DNA of 64,000 nucleotides from Perlabentimonas sp041656735 (lineage in GTDB: Bacteria > Bacteroidota > Bacteroidia > Bacteroidales > Tenuifilaceae). Position 1 is the first letter of the stretch; each line of letters begins with the position of its first letter. This document shows, piece after piece, positions 10,001 through 18,541 of this stretch. The stretch is from the NCBI GenBank assembly GCA_041656735.1, contig JBBACY010000015.1, positions 1-64,000 on the forward strand. Reading direction: 5' to 3'. The position numbers were made by a program, and so were the translations under genes. The notes beneath the pieces were generated by a model. The model searched no databases, had not been told where the DNA came from, and worked only from the letters and a program-made list of their open reading frames with translations.

Positions 10001-10165
10001 CAAGCCAGGCACTTGGGTAACAACCTGTACTGTAACGTCGGCAATATCGGGGTATGCATCAATGGCTAGCTGTGTCCACGAGTAGTACCCAAAACATCCG
10101 AGTAGAAGAAATAAGGACGCTACAATCCATCGATGATGTACGGATAGGCTAATAATTCTTTTCAT
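7076..10165 (-). CDS. czcA: CzcA/CusA-family heavy-metal RND efflux pump
   Basis: This is the proton-driven inner-membrane pump of the HME-RND family, exporting divalent metal ions from periplasm or cytoplasm. The 1,029-aa length is normal, with 12 membrane segments in two halves and two large periplasmic loops. The proton-relay segment reads DFGIIVDASIIMMEN. D-F-G with a second Asp 6 residues later and Glu 7 beyond that is the pattern I associate with Co/Zn/Cd/Ni-type pumps, whereas CusA copper/silver pumps have IGAMVD at this place. A Zn/Co/Cd-type substrate is therefore favoured but not proven. The adaptor gene lies 6 bp upstream and the channel gene overlaps. Confidence 0.92.
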   Translation of the reverse strand: MKRIISLSVHHRWIVASLFLLLGCFGYYSWTQLAIDAYPDIADVTVQVVTQVPGLAAEEIEQQIAIPIERVLNGMPSLVTMRSENTFGISSILLVFEDGVDDYWARQRVQERLNDVELPFGAAPELAPLTSPTGEIYRYIIESNNHDLRELTDLNKWVIIPSLKQVTGVADVSNFGGITTQFQIELNPTKLEQYDLSLSDITEKIEKNNANAGGSMLDRGELSYVIRGVGLVRDLDDLGKIVVKTEKGLPIFLSDLGTLKYGTLERKGVIGYTDKDRNYSESIEGIVQMLRGQNPSEVLEGIHKKVEELNSKDLPKGVKIHAFMDRTTLVDTTLYTVSHTLLFGMMLVLLVLIIFLGSWRGALIVAITIPLSLLIAFILMHFTNIPANLLSLGAIDFGIIVDASIIMMENILKKREDNPTEELERKSIIDRTYEMAKPVFFSTIIIITAYLPLFAFERIEKKLFTPMAFTIGFALLGALLVALFLIPSLSYTIYRKPQKVYKNRWMEKITKKFAEHTERILNKPKSIFLPLAVIVISSVVLSFSVGKDFLPNLDEGSLWLQVQLPPGITLEKAKEMNDTLRKHIIKYDEVTYAMTQTGRDDAGTEPFSKSHVECAIGLRPYDEWKRGKRKSDLIEELKRDIEKLPGYTVGFSQPIIDMVMDQMAGSHSDLAVKVFGNDPKEARRITEDILRVIAKIPGAEDLIIDQEPPSPQLVINADRDKIAMYGLNVSDVAELIEVAIGGKAISQIFIENKVYDITCRYEEDSRNTPEKIGSLMLTSSTGAKIPLSQVADIKLTTGASTIAREMNKRYVTLSVNLRGIDLSSFLKEAKTRIEREVQYDHEKYSIEWGGQFENQNRAYSRLALIIPLALAIMFMLLFGAFGCIRQAATLMGIIPLALFGGMLALNVRGMTLNVSSAVGFIALFGVSIQNGVIIFSRINRLREQGMALKEAVIAGARQRLRPAVMTATVAIVGLFPASISTAIGSDVQRPLATVIVYGLLIATIISLYVLPALYYMIEKRWGKEKQQDA

Positions 10166-10171
10166 ACCCTA

Positions 10172-11278
10172 CTAGTTGTTTTCGAGTAAATAGAACCCGC
10201 CATTAACAATAATTTCGTCATCGATATTTAATCCCGATTTTACAACCGCGCTATCGCCGTTTTCGGTTATAATTTCAATTTTTTGTTTGCGGAATTTTGT
10301 TTTTGATAGTTGAATAAACACGTAGCTTGCATCGTCCATCTGAAAAATTGCTTTTAGAGGAATAAGCTTCATATTCTCGATGTTGTGATAGAATTTTGTG
10401 GTCACATACATACCAGGTTTTATGGTTTTGTCGCTATTATCGCACTCAATTAGCACCTGTATCGAACGTGTTTCTTCATCAATTAGAGAGTTAACGTGAA
10501 ATATTTTACCGTGGATAATTTTTTCGGGAAACGACATAAGTTTTATGTCCACTTTTGCTGTTTCATTAATATATCGAATATCTTTCTCTTTAACATGCGC
10601 CGACACCCATACCTTGCTGAGTTCGGCCACAGTTGCAATAGGTTCAGAGTCTTCTTTTAAGTACTGTCCTATTACAATGTTGTTTTCAACTACTCGTCCT
10701 TTAATTGGTGAGCGAACGATAAGGGGGTGACTCAAATCCAGATTTGCTGTATCAACCTGGAATACCTTTAGGCTTGCCAGCGCATTTTCAAAACTTTTCT
10801 TTTTTATGGCAAAATCCACTTCAGTCTCTTCAAAATCTCGTTGCACGCCCACACCTTTTGCCAATAAATCGCACTGTCGCTTCAAACTTTTACGTGCTAA
10901 GTCCATCTCTTCTTTTGCCTGATAGTACGTTTTCCCTGTTTCGTAATATTCTGGCGAGCTAATTTCAAAAATGGGGGTTCCGGCGCTTACCTCTTGGCCA
11001 AGCCGAACAAACGATTTGGTAATTCGTCCGGATAATGGTGCAGCAATGAGTGCGTAATTATTTGGAATTGCTTTTACTGTACCCGAAGTGGTTAGTTCAA
11101 AAGAGTAGGTGCTTAATTTTACTTTCTCCTTTTGAAGATTATTTAAAATAGGCGAGTTTTCCGATAAGGTAATAGTATCTCGGTTTGCAAAGGAACTAAG
11201 AGTTTTCTCAGTGTTATCATGCTGATTACAAGCTGCAAACCCCAAAAAGGCAATACAAACTATTAGTAGTTTATTCAT
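10172..11278 (-). CDS. czcB: Metal-efflux RND periplasmic adaptor (CzcB/CusB type)
   Basis: This membrane-fusion protein links the pump to the outer-membrane channel. The 368-aa protein begins with a lipoprotein signal (LLIVCIAFLGFAACNQ), so Cys17 is the likely lipid anchor. Next come a barrel/lipoyl half (GTVKAIPNNYALIAAPLSGRI), a helical hairpin (residues about 115-165), the second lipoyl half (SPIKGRVVENNIVIGQYL) and beta-barrel domains ending in IDDEIIVNGGFYLLE. It starts 169 bp after the His-rich gene and ends 6 bp before the pump. Confidence 0.9.
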   Translation of the reverse strand: MNKLLIVCIAFLGFAACNQHDNTEKTLSSFANRDTITLSENSPILNNLQKEKVKLSTYSFELTTSGTVKAIPNNYALIAAPLSGRITKSFVRLGQEVSAGTPIFEISSPEYYETGKTYYQAKEEMDLARKSLKRQCDLLAKGVGVQRDFEETEVDFAIKKKSFENALASLKVFQVDTANLDLSHPLIVRSPIKGRVVENNIVIGQYLKEDSEPIATVAELSKVWVSAHVKEKDIRYINETAKVDIKLMSFPEKIIHGKIFHVNSLIDEETRSIQVLIECDNSDKTIKPGMYVTTKFYHNIENMKLIPLKAIFQMDDASYVFIQLSKTKFRKQKIEIITENGDSAVVKSGLNIDDEIIVNGGFYLLENN

Positions 11279-11447
11279 GAATTTGGATTTATATTTTTAA
11301 GATTTTTGGAGCATACGCTATTTAAATTGATAGCTAAGTTGAAGTAACCGCTTATGAGTATTCGCCTTCATCTGGGTAAATGAATGCGAAATTCAATATG
11401 CTAAACAGATTGAACTGGTAAAAGAGGTGCTTGCAAAAGACGAAGCG

Positions 11448-11810
11448 CTATATAGCGGAAGGGGGTGCCCTGAGGGGCAAAGACAAGATAAAAGGGAGTG
11501 GAATTAAAGAGTTTTCTGTGGTTTGTAAAATTACCTTGCGATAAATACATTTTAATGTGGAAGAAAAAAAGGTGGCAAATAAGATAGTTGTTGTGAAAAC
11601 AGATAACAACTGTATAATAATTAGTCCCTTTGAAGTGTGCTGATGATTTACTGGTGTGCCGTTTGCAGCTTTTTTAAACGGATGTGAATGGAAAATAATT
11701 GATCCGTTCTCAATGTGATGCTCATGGTTAAAGAAAGTCACACTTCCATAGTATCCTATGAAGAGCAACAATAAAAAGCACCTTATTACTTTACTTAACC
11801 AAGGCATCAA
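11448..11810 (-). CDS. Small His-rich membrane protein ahead of metal exporter
   Basis: This 120-aa protein has a hydrophobic N-terminal segment (residues about 8-28), a periplasm-sized loop with HEHH, HSHP and HQH clusters, then a second hydrophobic segment (about 63-88). I know similar His-rich small proteins at the head of CzcBA/CusBA operons in Bacteroidota. The histidines suggest Zn, Ni or Co binding near the pump entrance. This role is inferred from composition and neighbourhood. A TATCTTTG box lies on the minus strand at 11834-11827, but it leaves a very short leader. Confidence 0.6.
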   Translation of the reverse strand: MMPWLSKVIRCFLLLLFIGYYGSVTFFNHEHHIENGSIIFHSHPFKKAANGTPVNHQHTSKGLIIIQLLSVFTTTILFATFFSSTLKCIYRKVILQTTENSLIPLPFILSLPLRAPPSAI

Positions 11811-12127
11811 CTAAATTTAATTTTGGCAAAGATAGTTTTTATTGACTTTATAATTTGAATTGACGGATTAAAAATGGGCAGTAACCTGGCTATGTTGAAA
11901 GTTTCTAAGCCATTTGCGTTGTTTCGAATCGAAAAACATTCGTTTTTGTTTACTGGGTTACCTACTGTAATATTTTTTTATGGAGTAGATATAATGCTTT
12001 ATGAGATGGGGTAGGCGGGTAAAATAATGCTTTAGGAATAATTGCTTTAACGACAGGAAAACACCGGGAAATGACTTTGCTCTTCTGGTTAGTGGCTCGT
12101 AGTCAGCACACTATAAGGATTTTAAAA
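11811..12127. other. Gene-free gap
   Basis: This 317-bp gap lies between the 3' end of the TPR/SpoIIE gene and the start of the His-rich gene, both on the minus strand. Apart from the weak -7-like box at 11827-11834 I see no ORF, hairpin or repeat. Confidence 0.5.
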
Positions 12128-14473
12128 TTAAACCATAATTCCTAAAATAGTTACATCGTCAGTTTGTTCGTATTTAACCCCATCGTGATTAGTCCAACTG
12201 TCAAATGTTTTTTCTAAAGTCTTTCCCTGCTCTTTCATAGGTAAATTGGAGGTTTGAATAATTAGTTTTCTAAAGGCCTTGTGCATATTAAACTTTTTAC
12301 CATTTGGTCCTCCAAACTGATCGGCGAAACCATCGGAAAACATGTATAATCTATCCCCCTTATTAAGCATAATTTCATGATTAGTAAACTCGTCCATAAA
12401 TATGTGAACACCTACAGGGAAAGGATTTGGTTTAATTTCTTCGATTGTTGGTTTAGCGTTGGCATTTACCTTATCTGTTCTAACAATCCATAGCGGGCTA
12501 TTGGCACCTGCCCAAAAGCACTGCTTGGTTTTGGTGTTTAGCGAAAGAACGCTCATATCCATGCCGTCGCGCTGCGAACTCCATTCTTCCTTTTGATTAA
12601 GAGCACCAATTACATAAGAACGAAGTTTGGTTAGTATCCTAGATGGTTTAGTAAAATCATCACTAAGTATAATCTCGTTCATAAATGAAATACCGAGCAT
12701 ACTCATAAATGCGCCGGGCACTCCATGCCCTGTACAATCAACAACAGAAAAAACTAACCATTCGTTTATGCGAGTAGCCCAGTAAAAATCGCCGCTCACC
12801 ACATCCTTTGGTCTAAACATAATAAAGTAGGAATGAACGCCCCATGATCTATTTACGAATGTGGCATCAAGATCGGGGAGCATTGCCGACTGGATAAAAT
12901 TAGCATAATGTATTGAGTCGTCAATCTTACTTTTCTGTTTTTCCAGCGTTTCTTTCTGGTTGATGGCGGTAAGGTAAAGTTTTTCTATTTTCTTTTTGGA
13001 TGTCTCTAACTTATTCTGTCTATCGGCTAACTCATCAAGCTGGGATAAAATCTCTTCCTTTTGCTGGAATATTTCTTCATTTCGTTCGGCCAAAGCCTGA
13101 TTTGCCCTACGTTTTTGTTTAAAGTACATTAACAAAACTAAAATGAATACTGAAAGGATTAAAATAATACCAATTGACATAAATATTAGGATCCGTTGAT
13201 TAACGTTTCTCTTTTTAAAGTACTCCTTCTCTTTCGTCATGCTTTCGAGCTTCAGCAGATTTTTCTCCACCTCGTACTTTGTTGTCATTTGTGCTAGTGC
13301 AGTTGCTTTATCTTCCGAGAAAATTTCTTTTCGAATAGTTATTAGCTCGTTAGCATACTCCAGCGCTTTGCTTTTATTGCCTAACTCCTCATAAATCTCT
13401 TTAAGATACTCTGCCGATTCGCTAATGTAAGTTTTCGAAGATATGTTTTTTGCTATTTCGTGTGCATGTTGGGCGTTAGTGAGGGCTTTTATTAAGAATT
13501 GGTTTTTTTTGCTTTCGGTAATTGTTGAACTGGCAAGAAGAAGGTTAAGGGCTGCAATGTTCACATGCACGCTGGCGAGCCCTGTTTTGTTTCCGGTGCT
13601 CAAGTATACATCGAGTCCTTTCTGGAAATACTCTATTCCTTTCTCAAACTTTTCTTGTGAAGCATAAAGAATCGCGATGTTATTATATGCCTGTGCTACC
13701 CCATTTAAATCATGTAAGGATTGTTTTAAGCTAAGCGCTTTTTCGTAATTCTTAAGGGCTTGCTCATAATTATTCTTATACCAGTGTATAATTCCAATGT
13801 TGTTATAGCTATAAGAAAGGCCCCTTTTAATCGCTTCAACAGAATTTTCGTTAGGGTTAGCCAAAAGATCTTCAAATAGATCTCGCGATAGAATGTGATA
13901 CTCCATAGCCTTATCGTATGACTCCATCTCCTTAAGTACACTCCCTATATTGTTGTAGCAATCGGCAATGCCAATAGTATTATTACTGGAGTTGAAGTGC
14001 TCCAACGCTTTATAGTAATGTTCCAGGGCAGAATCGAAACTCCCCATATTAAAGTAAACATTTCCTACGTTCTGGTAACATCTTGATACGCCAACGGCAT
14101 TGTTAATTGAACTATAAATTTCCAGCGCTCTGAGGTAGGTTTCTATTGATTTTGAATACTCCGATACTTCTCGAAAATGCAAACCTGTGCTTCTTAATGA
14201 ATCGGCATAGTTTAAAGCGAACCCAGGGCTTACCTGTTTCATTGATTCAACAATACTATCGGCTTTACCTAAAAACAGTATGGCAGAGTCTGGTTTTGTA
14301 GCAATCAACTGTTTTGCAACGCTAACCATAACTATTGCCCGAGCAGAGTCTGATTTTGCCTCGCGATATGTACTCCATAAGGAATCAATTTTGGTGTGTT
14401 GACCAAAAGAGGCAGCACTAACGAAAAGCATTAAAAAGCTTAGCAGGAGGGATAGTTGATAGTTTACCTTCAT
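12128..14473 (-). CDS. TPR sensor with SpoIIE/PP2C-type phosphatase domain
   Basis: This 781-aa membrane signalling protein has a signal peptide (residues 1-24), then tetratricopeptide repeats over about 80-390 with repeated pairs such as YYKALEHFNSSNNTIGIADCYNNIGSV, one membrane segment (about 423-448, RILIFMSIGIILILSVFILVLLMYF), a coiled coil (about 450-530) and a C-terminal SpoIIE phosphatase domain. The metal-binding signatures are GDFYW, DCTGHGVPGAFMSM and, near the end, FSDGFADQFGG with DDVTILG. Such proteins usually dephosphorylate an anti-anti-sigma-like STAS protein. No such partner is adjacent. A good -33/-7 promoter stands upstream. Confidence 0.88.
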   Translation of the reverse strand: MKVNYQLSLLLSFLMLFVSAASFGQHTKIDSLWSTYREAKSDSARAIVMVSVAKQLIATKPDSAILFLGKADSIVESMKQVSPGFALNYADSLRSTGLHFREVSEYSKSIETYLRALEIYSSINNAVGVSRCYQNVGNVYFNMGSFDSALEHYYKALEHFNSSNNTIGIADCYNNIGSVLKEMESYDKAMEYHILSRDLFEDLLANPNENSVEAIKRGLSYSYNNIGIIHWYKNNYEQALKNYEKALSLKQSLHDLNGVAQAYNNIAILYASQEKFEKGIEYFQKGLDVYLSTGNKTGLASVHVNIAALNLLLASSTITESKKNQFLIKALTNAQHAHEIAKNISSKTYISESAEYLKEIYEELGNKSKALEYANELITIRKEIFSEDKATALAQMTTKYEVEKNLLKLESMTKEKEYFKKRNVNQRILIFMSIGIILILSVFILVLLMYFKQKRRANQALAERNEEIFQQKEEILSQLDELADRQNKLETSKKKIEKLYLTAINQKETLEKQKSKIDDSIHYANFIQSAMLPDLDATFVNRSWGVHSYFIMFRPKDVVSGDFYWATRINEWLVFSVVDCTGHGVPGAFMSMLGISFMNEIILSDDFTKPSRILTKLRSYVIGALNQKEEWSSQRDGMDMSVLSLNTKTKQCFWAGANSPLWIVRTDKVNANAKPTIEEIKPNPFPVGVHIFMDEFTNHEIMLNKGDRLYMFSDGFADQFGGPNGKKFNMHKAFRKLIIQTSNLPMKEQGKTLEKTFDSWTNHDGVKYEQTDDVTILGIMV

Positions 14474-14518
14474 TTTAGATAGGTTTGGCTATTGTCTGAA
14501 AATTTACAATTCAGTATA

Positions 14519-14548
14519 CAAAGATAATTTTTTTGTTTGCTATTCAAA
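14519..14548 (-). promoter_or_regulatory. Bacteroidota-type promoter for the TPR/SpoIIE gene
   Basis: Read on the minus strand, TTTG (14548-14545) is followed after 18 bp by TATCTTTG (14526-14519), a full match to TAnnTTTG. It lies 45 bp upstream of the start codon. Confidence 0.6.
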
Positions 14549-14632
14549 CTAAAGAGTTGAACTCCGACTATGTAATTTTACTTTAAACTGTTTAAATGAA
14601 AAAATGTAATTCTGTTTTTGATTATAATAAAA

Positions 14633-14679
14633 TGCCCTGACTTTGGCTTACAGGAATTGTGTAAGCCTAAATCAGGGCA
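14633..14679 (-). terminator. Long hairpin terminator after the flavoprotein gene
   Basis: TGCCCTGA, a one-base mismatch and TTTGGCTTAC pair with GTAAGCC, a mismatch and TCAGGGCA around a 9-base loop, giving arms of about 19 bases. On the minus strand the stem is followed by TTTTATTATAA. It lies 23 bp after the stop codon of the gene at 14703-16061. Confidence 0.75.
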
Positions 14680-14702
14680 AAAGTTTCACTAAAAGAGGAG
14701 TT

Positions 14703-16061
14703 CTATTTCTTTAATTTCTTTGCAACAATTTCTGCCGCTTTAATTAGCGGGTAAGCAGCTGGTGAGCCAGTAAGCAATGGATGGGTACCAATTTGTGCTG
14801 TGAGTAACGTTTTAATGTTTGTGTGACTTTGAATTAGAAAGCCGATGGTGTTTGTTAGTTCACCAACGCTGGAGCCACCATAAACCTCGCCACCTATAAT
14901 CATACCGCAGTCGGCAGCCACAATTAATTTTACGGTTTGTGGGTGCATTCCTTCCAGTGTTCCGGGGTGCTTATCCATGCCGGTAAAGCTTCCAACCACA
15001 ACGCTAAAGCTCTCTTCTATGGCTTTCGACTCGATAACACCAGCTGTACCTAGAGCGGTATCGCCAATCGCAGTATCGTAAATCGCAATTGTGCCGCTAA
15101 ACGATTTACAGGGGCTTAGCTCATATAAGCTCATACCAGCAACCCTTGCTTCGGCACATGCTGTTGAGGCAAGCATGGTAGCGTTTAGTTTTCGGGTAAG
15201 GAAATCTCTTTTTTCTGCGCAATCGCCAACGGCAAAAATATCTTTTGAGCAGTTTTCAACCCGCATATATTCGCACGTTTTGATAAAACCGTACTTATTT
15301 AGCTCAATACCCGATTCCTCTGCCAATTTAGTATTCGGAACATACCCTACGGATAGTATAACTGCATCGGCATCAAGCTCTTCGCCCGAAGTTAATATTA
15401 CTTTTGATACCTTTCCATCCTTGCCAATTATCTCTTTTACGCCATTGTTTGTAATTACTTTTACGCCACGCGATATAAGCAACTCTTCGGCTTTATCGGC
15501 AAATTCTTTGTCGAAAGCCTTGCTAAGAATAAATGGTTCAACTTCTACCAATGTAACATCCCAGCCTGCTTTGTTCATCTCGTCGGACATCTCAACACCA
15601 ATAAATCCGGCGCCAATGGTAACAACCTTTTTTAAAGGTTTTAGCTTGGCCTGCATCTCATCGAGATAAATTTTGTTTTTAGGAATAATAAATACGTTCT
15701 CTAAATTACCACCCTTAAGCCATTTGGGTACCGTGGGTATTGATCCGGTTGCAAAAATTAATTTCTCGAAGTAAAGTTTCTCCCCATTCGATAGGTTGCA
15801 GGTTTTGTTCTCAATATCAACACTAGTTACTTCAGCAATCTTTATTTCAACTCCCACGTCAGTCAACATCTTGTCGGGCAAGATATTTTTATCGCTTGTA
15901 TGCAACGAGCCAAATATGTATGGGATACCGCAAGGAACCAATACTTTTTCTTCCTGTCTTACCACTACTACCGATTTGTCAGGATAGTTTGACTTTGCGG
16001 TTATTGCAGCCTGAAGCCCAGATGCGCCACCGCCAATAATTAGAACGTTAGTTTTTTCCAT
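14703..16061 (-). CDS. CoA-disulfide reductase/NADH-oxidase-like flavoprotein
   Basis: This 452-aa member of the pyridine nucleotide-disulfide oxidoreductase class has an N-terminal FAD Rossmann motif (IIGGGASGLQAA), the single redox cysteine Cys44 in VPCGIPY, which is diagnostic of the CoADR/Nox/Npsr group, an NAD motif (TIGAGFIGVEMSDEM, about 147), the second FAD motif (DIFAVGDCA) and a C-terminal dimerisation domain. It probably reduces CoA-disulfide, polysulfide or oxygen with NAD(P)H. The exact substrate cannot be told from sequence. It is a single-gene unit, with a strong terminator behind it and a 185-bp gap before it. Confidence 0.85.
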   Translation of the reverse strand: MEKTNVLIIGGGASGLQAAITAKSNYPDKSVVVVRQEEKVLVPCGIPYIFGSLHTSDKNILPDKMLTDVGVEIKIAEVTSVDIENKTCNLSNGEKLYFEKLIFATGSIPTVPKWLKGGNLENVFIIPKNKIYLDEMQAKLKPLKKVVTIGAGFIGVEMSDEMNKAGWDVTLVEVEPFILSKAFDKEFADKAEELLISRGVKVITNNGVKEIIGKDGKVSKVILTSGEELDADAVILSVGYVPNTKLAEESGIELNKYGFIKTCEYMRVENCSKDIFAVGDCAEKRDFLTRKLNATMLASTACAEARVAGMSLYELSPCKSFSGTIAIYDTAIGDTALGTAGVIESKAIEESFSVVVGSFTGMDKHPGTLEGMHPQTVKLIVAADCGMIIGGEVYGGSSVGELTNTIGFLIQSHTNIKTLLTAQIGTHPLLTGSPAAYPLIKAAEIVAKKLKK

Positions 16062-16246
16062 AATCTCTCAAAAGTTGTTATTTGTTTAACAGTGATGCGA
16101 TAAAACTACCGTAAAAATTTTATTAAAACAAAAAAATAGTCCTGTATTTCAATACGTAACGAGTGTTAATAGCATAATTTGATATCGTATAACACATCTA
16201 ATAATCAGTATATCTATACTTTAGCATATGTGTTTTTTTTAAACTT

Positions 16247-16885
16247 TTACGCATTCTTTTTTTTTGCTTCCCAATCAATTATTTTTGTTTTTCGAGAATT
16301 TCCCCACATATACCCGCCAATTTTGCCTGAGGTTTGAATAACCCTGTGGCAGGGCACAATAAATGCAATAGGATTTTTCCCGATGGCACTACCCACAGCT
16401 CTTGATGCACTGGGATTCTCTACCTCTTTTGCAACCTCACCATAAGTAGATAGGTAACCCATTGGTATTTTTAGTAGAATTTCCCAAACCTTTAGCTGAA
16501 AGGGGGTGCCGCTTAAATGCAACTTTACCTCCTTGGCTCTTAAGTTAGGCTGAAAAACTAGTAAAGCATTTTGCTGAATTTCATTAGCTGTATTACTGTA
16601 ATGCGCATTCGGAAATCGACTTGCTAGGGCTGTAAATGCTTTCTCTTCATCCTCAATAAACGCAAGGTAGCAAATACCTTTTTGGGTAGATGCAATAATA
16701 ATCTTACCAAATGGGCTCTCGGCAAAACTATAGCTAATTAAAAGGCTGGCTCCTCCATTTATAGCCTCATTGGGGTTTATTTGCTCAATACTGATAGAGG
16801 GTTCGTGCACAAAGCTAGTTTCTGATAGCTCCTTTTTGCTGGCTAGGTCAAATAACGTGGGCTGCGTGCTTTTTATTAATCGCAT
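16247..16885 (-). CDS. ogt: Methylated-DNA-protein-cysteine methyltransferase (Ogt/Ada C-type)
   Basis: This suicide DNA repair protein transfers the methyl group from O6-methylguanine to its own cysteine. The active site PCHRVI is present with Cys about residue 179, followed by GGYMWG, and the helix-turn-helix part VWEILLKIPMGYLSTYGEVAKEV precedes it. At 212 aa it is longer than minimal Ogt. The N-terminal 40 residues are unrelated, but the Ada-type zinc domain is absent. The next gene on this strand starts 46 bp upstream, so both may be co-transcribed. Confidence 0.88.
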   Translation of the reverse strand: MRLIKSTQPTLFDLASKKELSETSFVHEPSISIEQINPNEAINGGASLLISYSFAESPFGKIIIASTQKGICYLAFIEDEEKAFTALASRFPNAHYSNTANEIQQNALLVFQPNLRAKEVKLHLSGTPFQLKVWEILLKIPMGYLSTYGEVAKEVENPSASRAVGSAIGKNPIAFIVPCHRVIQTSGKIGGYMWGNSRKTKIIDWEAKKKNA

Positions 16886-16931
16886 GGTGTAATCAGTGTG
16901 ATTGTGCTAAACAAAAAGTTTTTACTCTTAG

Positions 16932-17651
16932 CTAGTTTGGGGTAAAACCAGTTTCCGAATTTTTTTCTCCAAATTTCTCTGTCAAAACAGGCATTATCTC
17001 ATCCCTAGTATTTCCCCTTTTTTCTAACGTTTTAATAAGGCTATAGACTTTAAAAAGAGAGGACTGGGCTATTTCTGAAGAGAAATGGCCAATGCCCTGA
17101 TTCCAAATAATTAGGGCGAAAACCTCGTCTAGCTGCTCAACTGTTACACCTAAATAGTATGCCTTAATAAGCTCGCGTGTTGACTGCCTTATTCTGCCTG
17201 CACCCACAGCATTTGATAAGGATAAAAGAAGCTTTGTTTTTAGCTCAATGGCCGGGTTTTCCTTATCCCAAATGTTGCTCCAGAAGTTTACCGTAAGTTC
17301 CGCAATTTTGGGGTCAATCTCAGCATACCGAGGGATAACAATGGGCTTCAGGGGTATTTCCTTATCATCGGCATTAATTACTTCTTTTCTGTAAAAATAC
17401 GATACGAATAAGCCCTCCGCCTTCTTTTCGGTATGATACTCAAAACCAAGGTTCCTCATTGTATTGTATAGGGGTATGGGTTCAAAGTTTTGCACTATTG
17501 CAATGCCTTCCTCTTTGGGAATTCCTTTGGCTTTTTTTATAATTGCTAATAGAAAATTTCCTTTCAATGAACGAACGTCGAACTCAACAAATTTCTCTTT
17601 GTTTATTAACCAATCTTTGCTCATATGTTTTTTTTGCAATTTACTAAGCAT
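16932..17651 (-). CDS. DUF2249-like plus AhpD/carboxymuconolactone decarboxylase-like fusion
   Basis: The 239-aa protein has two parts. Residues about 20-75 look like a DUF2249 domain (FDVRSLKGN..., EEGIAIVQNFEPIPLYNTMRNLGFEY), a TusA-like fold of redox and nitrogen-oxide associated proteins. Residues about 115-215 look like an AhpD/CMD helical domain (LKTKLLLSLSNAVGAGRIRQSTRELIKAYYLGVTVEQLDEVFALIIWNQGIGHFSSEI), but without the catalytic CxxC of AhpD. The start could be 17651 or the internal ATG at 17624. Function is unknown. A divergent two-component system begins 212 bp away. Confidence 0.6.
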   Translation of the reverse strand: MLSKLQKKHMSKDWLINKEKFVEFDVRSLKGNFLLAIIKKAKGIPKEEGIAIVQNFEPIPLYNTMRNLGFEYHTEKKAEGLFVSYFYRKEVINADDKEIPLKPIVIPRYAEIDPKIAELTVNFWSNIWDKENPAIELKTKLLLSLSNAVGAGRIRQSTRELIKAYYLGVTVEQLDEVFALIIWNQGIGHFSSEIAQSSLFKVYSLIKTLEKRGNTRDEIMPVLTEKFGEKNSETGFTPN

Positions 17652-17824
17652 TTCACATTTTTAAAATTTAAAAGAGTAATATATGCTTTATGGTTACGAT
17701 ATGTAGGTACAGCCTGAGTTAAACGGAGTATTTTGTTGGTTGTGTTTTTATTTTAAAAGATTGCATAAACATACTAAGTTTGCTCAATTATTTGCAAATT
17801 TACAGCATACTGACTATCTTCAAA

Positions 17825-17859
17825 TTCCCAATTCTTTCCAGCATTCATTCATATTTTTA
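17825..17859 (+). promoter_or_regulatory. Candidate response-regulator box and -7 box before the PepSY two-component system
   Basis: TTCCC (17825) and TTCCAG (17836) are tandem repeats 11 bp apart. A TATTTTTA box (TAnnTTTA) begins at 17852, 16 bp after the second repeat. The same arrangement, with nearly the same 20 bases, stands before the PepSY genes at 19972-20006. The -7 box almost touches the ATG at 17864, so the messenger would be nearly leaderless. Confidence 0.5.
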
Positions 17860-17863
17860 GCCA

Positions 17864-18541
17864 ATGAAAATACTAATTATTGAGGACGAGAAAGAGCTGC
17901 GAGAAACCCTGGTTGAATCGCTCGAAAAAGAGTTGTATGTGGTGGAAACGGCAGCTACCTTTGATAGTGCCGACGAAAAAATATCAATGTACGATTACGA
18001 TTGCATTTTGCTTGATATTATGCTACCCGATGGAAACGGGCTAAACCTTCTAACAAAATTGAAGGAGCTTGGCAAATCCGAAAACGTAATCATCATCTCA
18101 GCCAAAAACTCTTTAGATGATAAGGTTGGCGGCTTGGCATTGGGGGCCGACGATTATTTAACCAAACCCTTTCATATTGCCGAACTTAACGCCCGAATAA
18201 AAGCGGTGTTTCGCAGAAAAATTTTAGATGGTAAAAATAGTATTCACCTTGGGAATATTGCGCTAGATCTTGATGAGAGATTATTCAGGGTTGATGATAC
18301 TATTATACACCTAAACCGTAAAGAGTTCGATATTTTAAAGTATTTTCTGCTTAATAAAAACCGACTTGTTCGTAAAACTGTGCTGGCCGAACATATTTGG
18401 GGCGACAACATTGATGAGGCTGATAACTTTGATTTTATTTACTATCAGATAAAAAATTTACGAAAAAAACTTCACGAATCCAATGCAACCATAACCCTTG
18501 AGTCAGTTTATGGCGTTGGTTATAAACTAGTTGAATTATGA
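17864..18541 (+). CDS. OmpR-family response regulator
   Basis: This 225-aa DNA-binding regulator has a receiver domain (residues 1-115; acidic pocket Glu7-Asp8, phospho-acceptor Asp51 in LLDIMLPDGNG, Lys in DYLTKPF) followed by a winged-helix domain (LNRKEFDILKYFLLNKNRLVRKTVLAEHIWG, YQIKNLRKKL, VYGVGYKLVEL). Its stop overlaps the ATG of the kinase gene (ATGA). A candidate self-operator stands directly upstream and recurs before the two PepSY-like genes, which points to these as targets. Confidence 0.93.
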   Translation: MKILIIEDEKELRETLVESLEKELYVVETAATFDSADEKISMYDYDCILLDIMLPDGNGLNLLTKLKELGKSENVIIISAKNSLDDKVGGLALGADDYLTKPFHIAELNARIKAVFRRKILDGKNSIHLGNIALDLDERLFRVDDTIIHLNRKEFDILKYFLLNKNRLVRKTVLAEHIWGDNIDEADNFDFIYYQIKNLRKKLHESNATITLESVYGVGYKLVEL

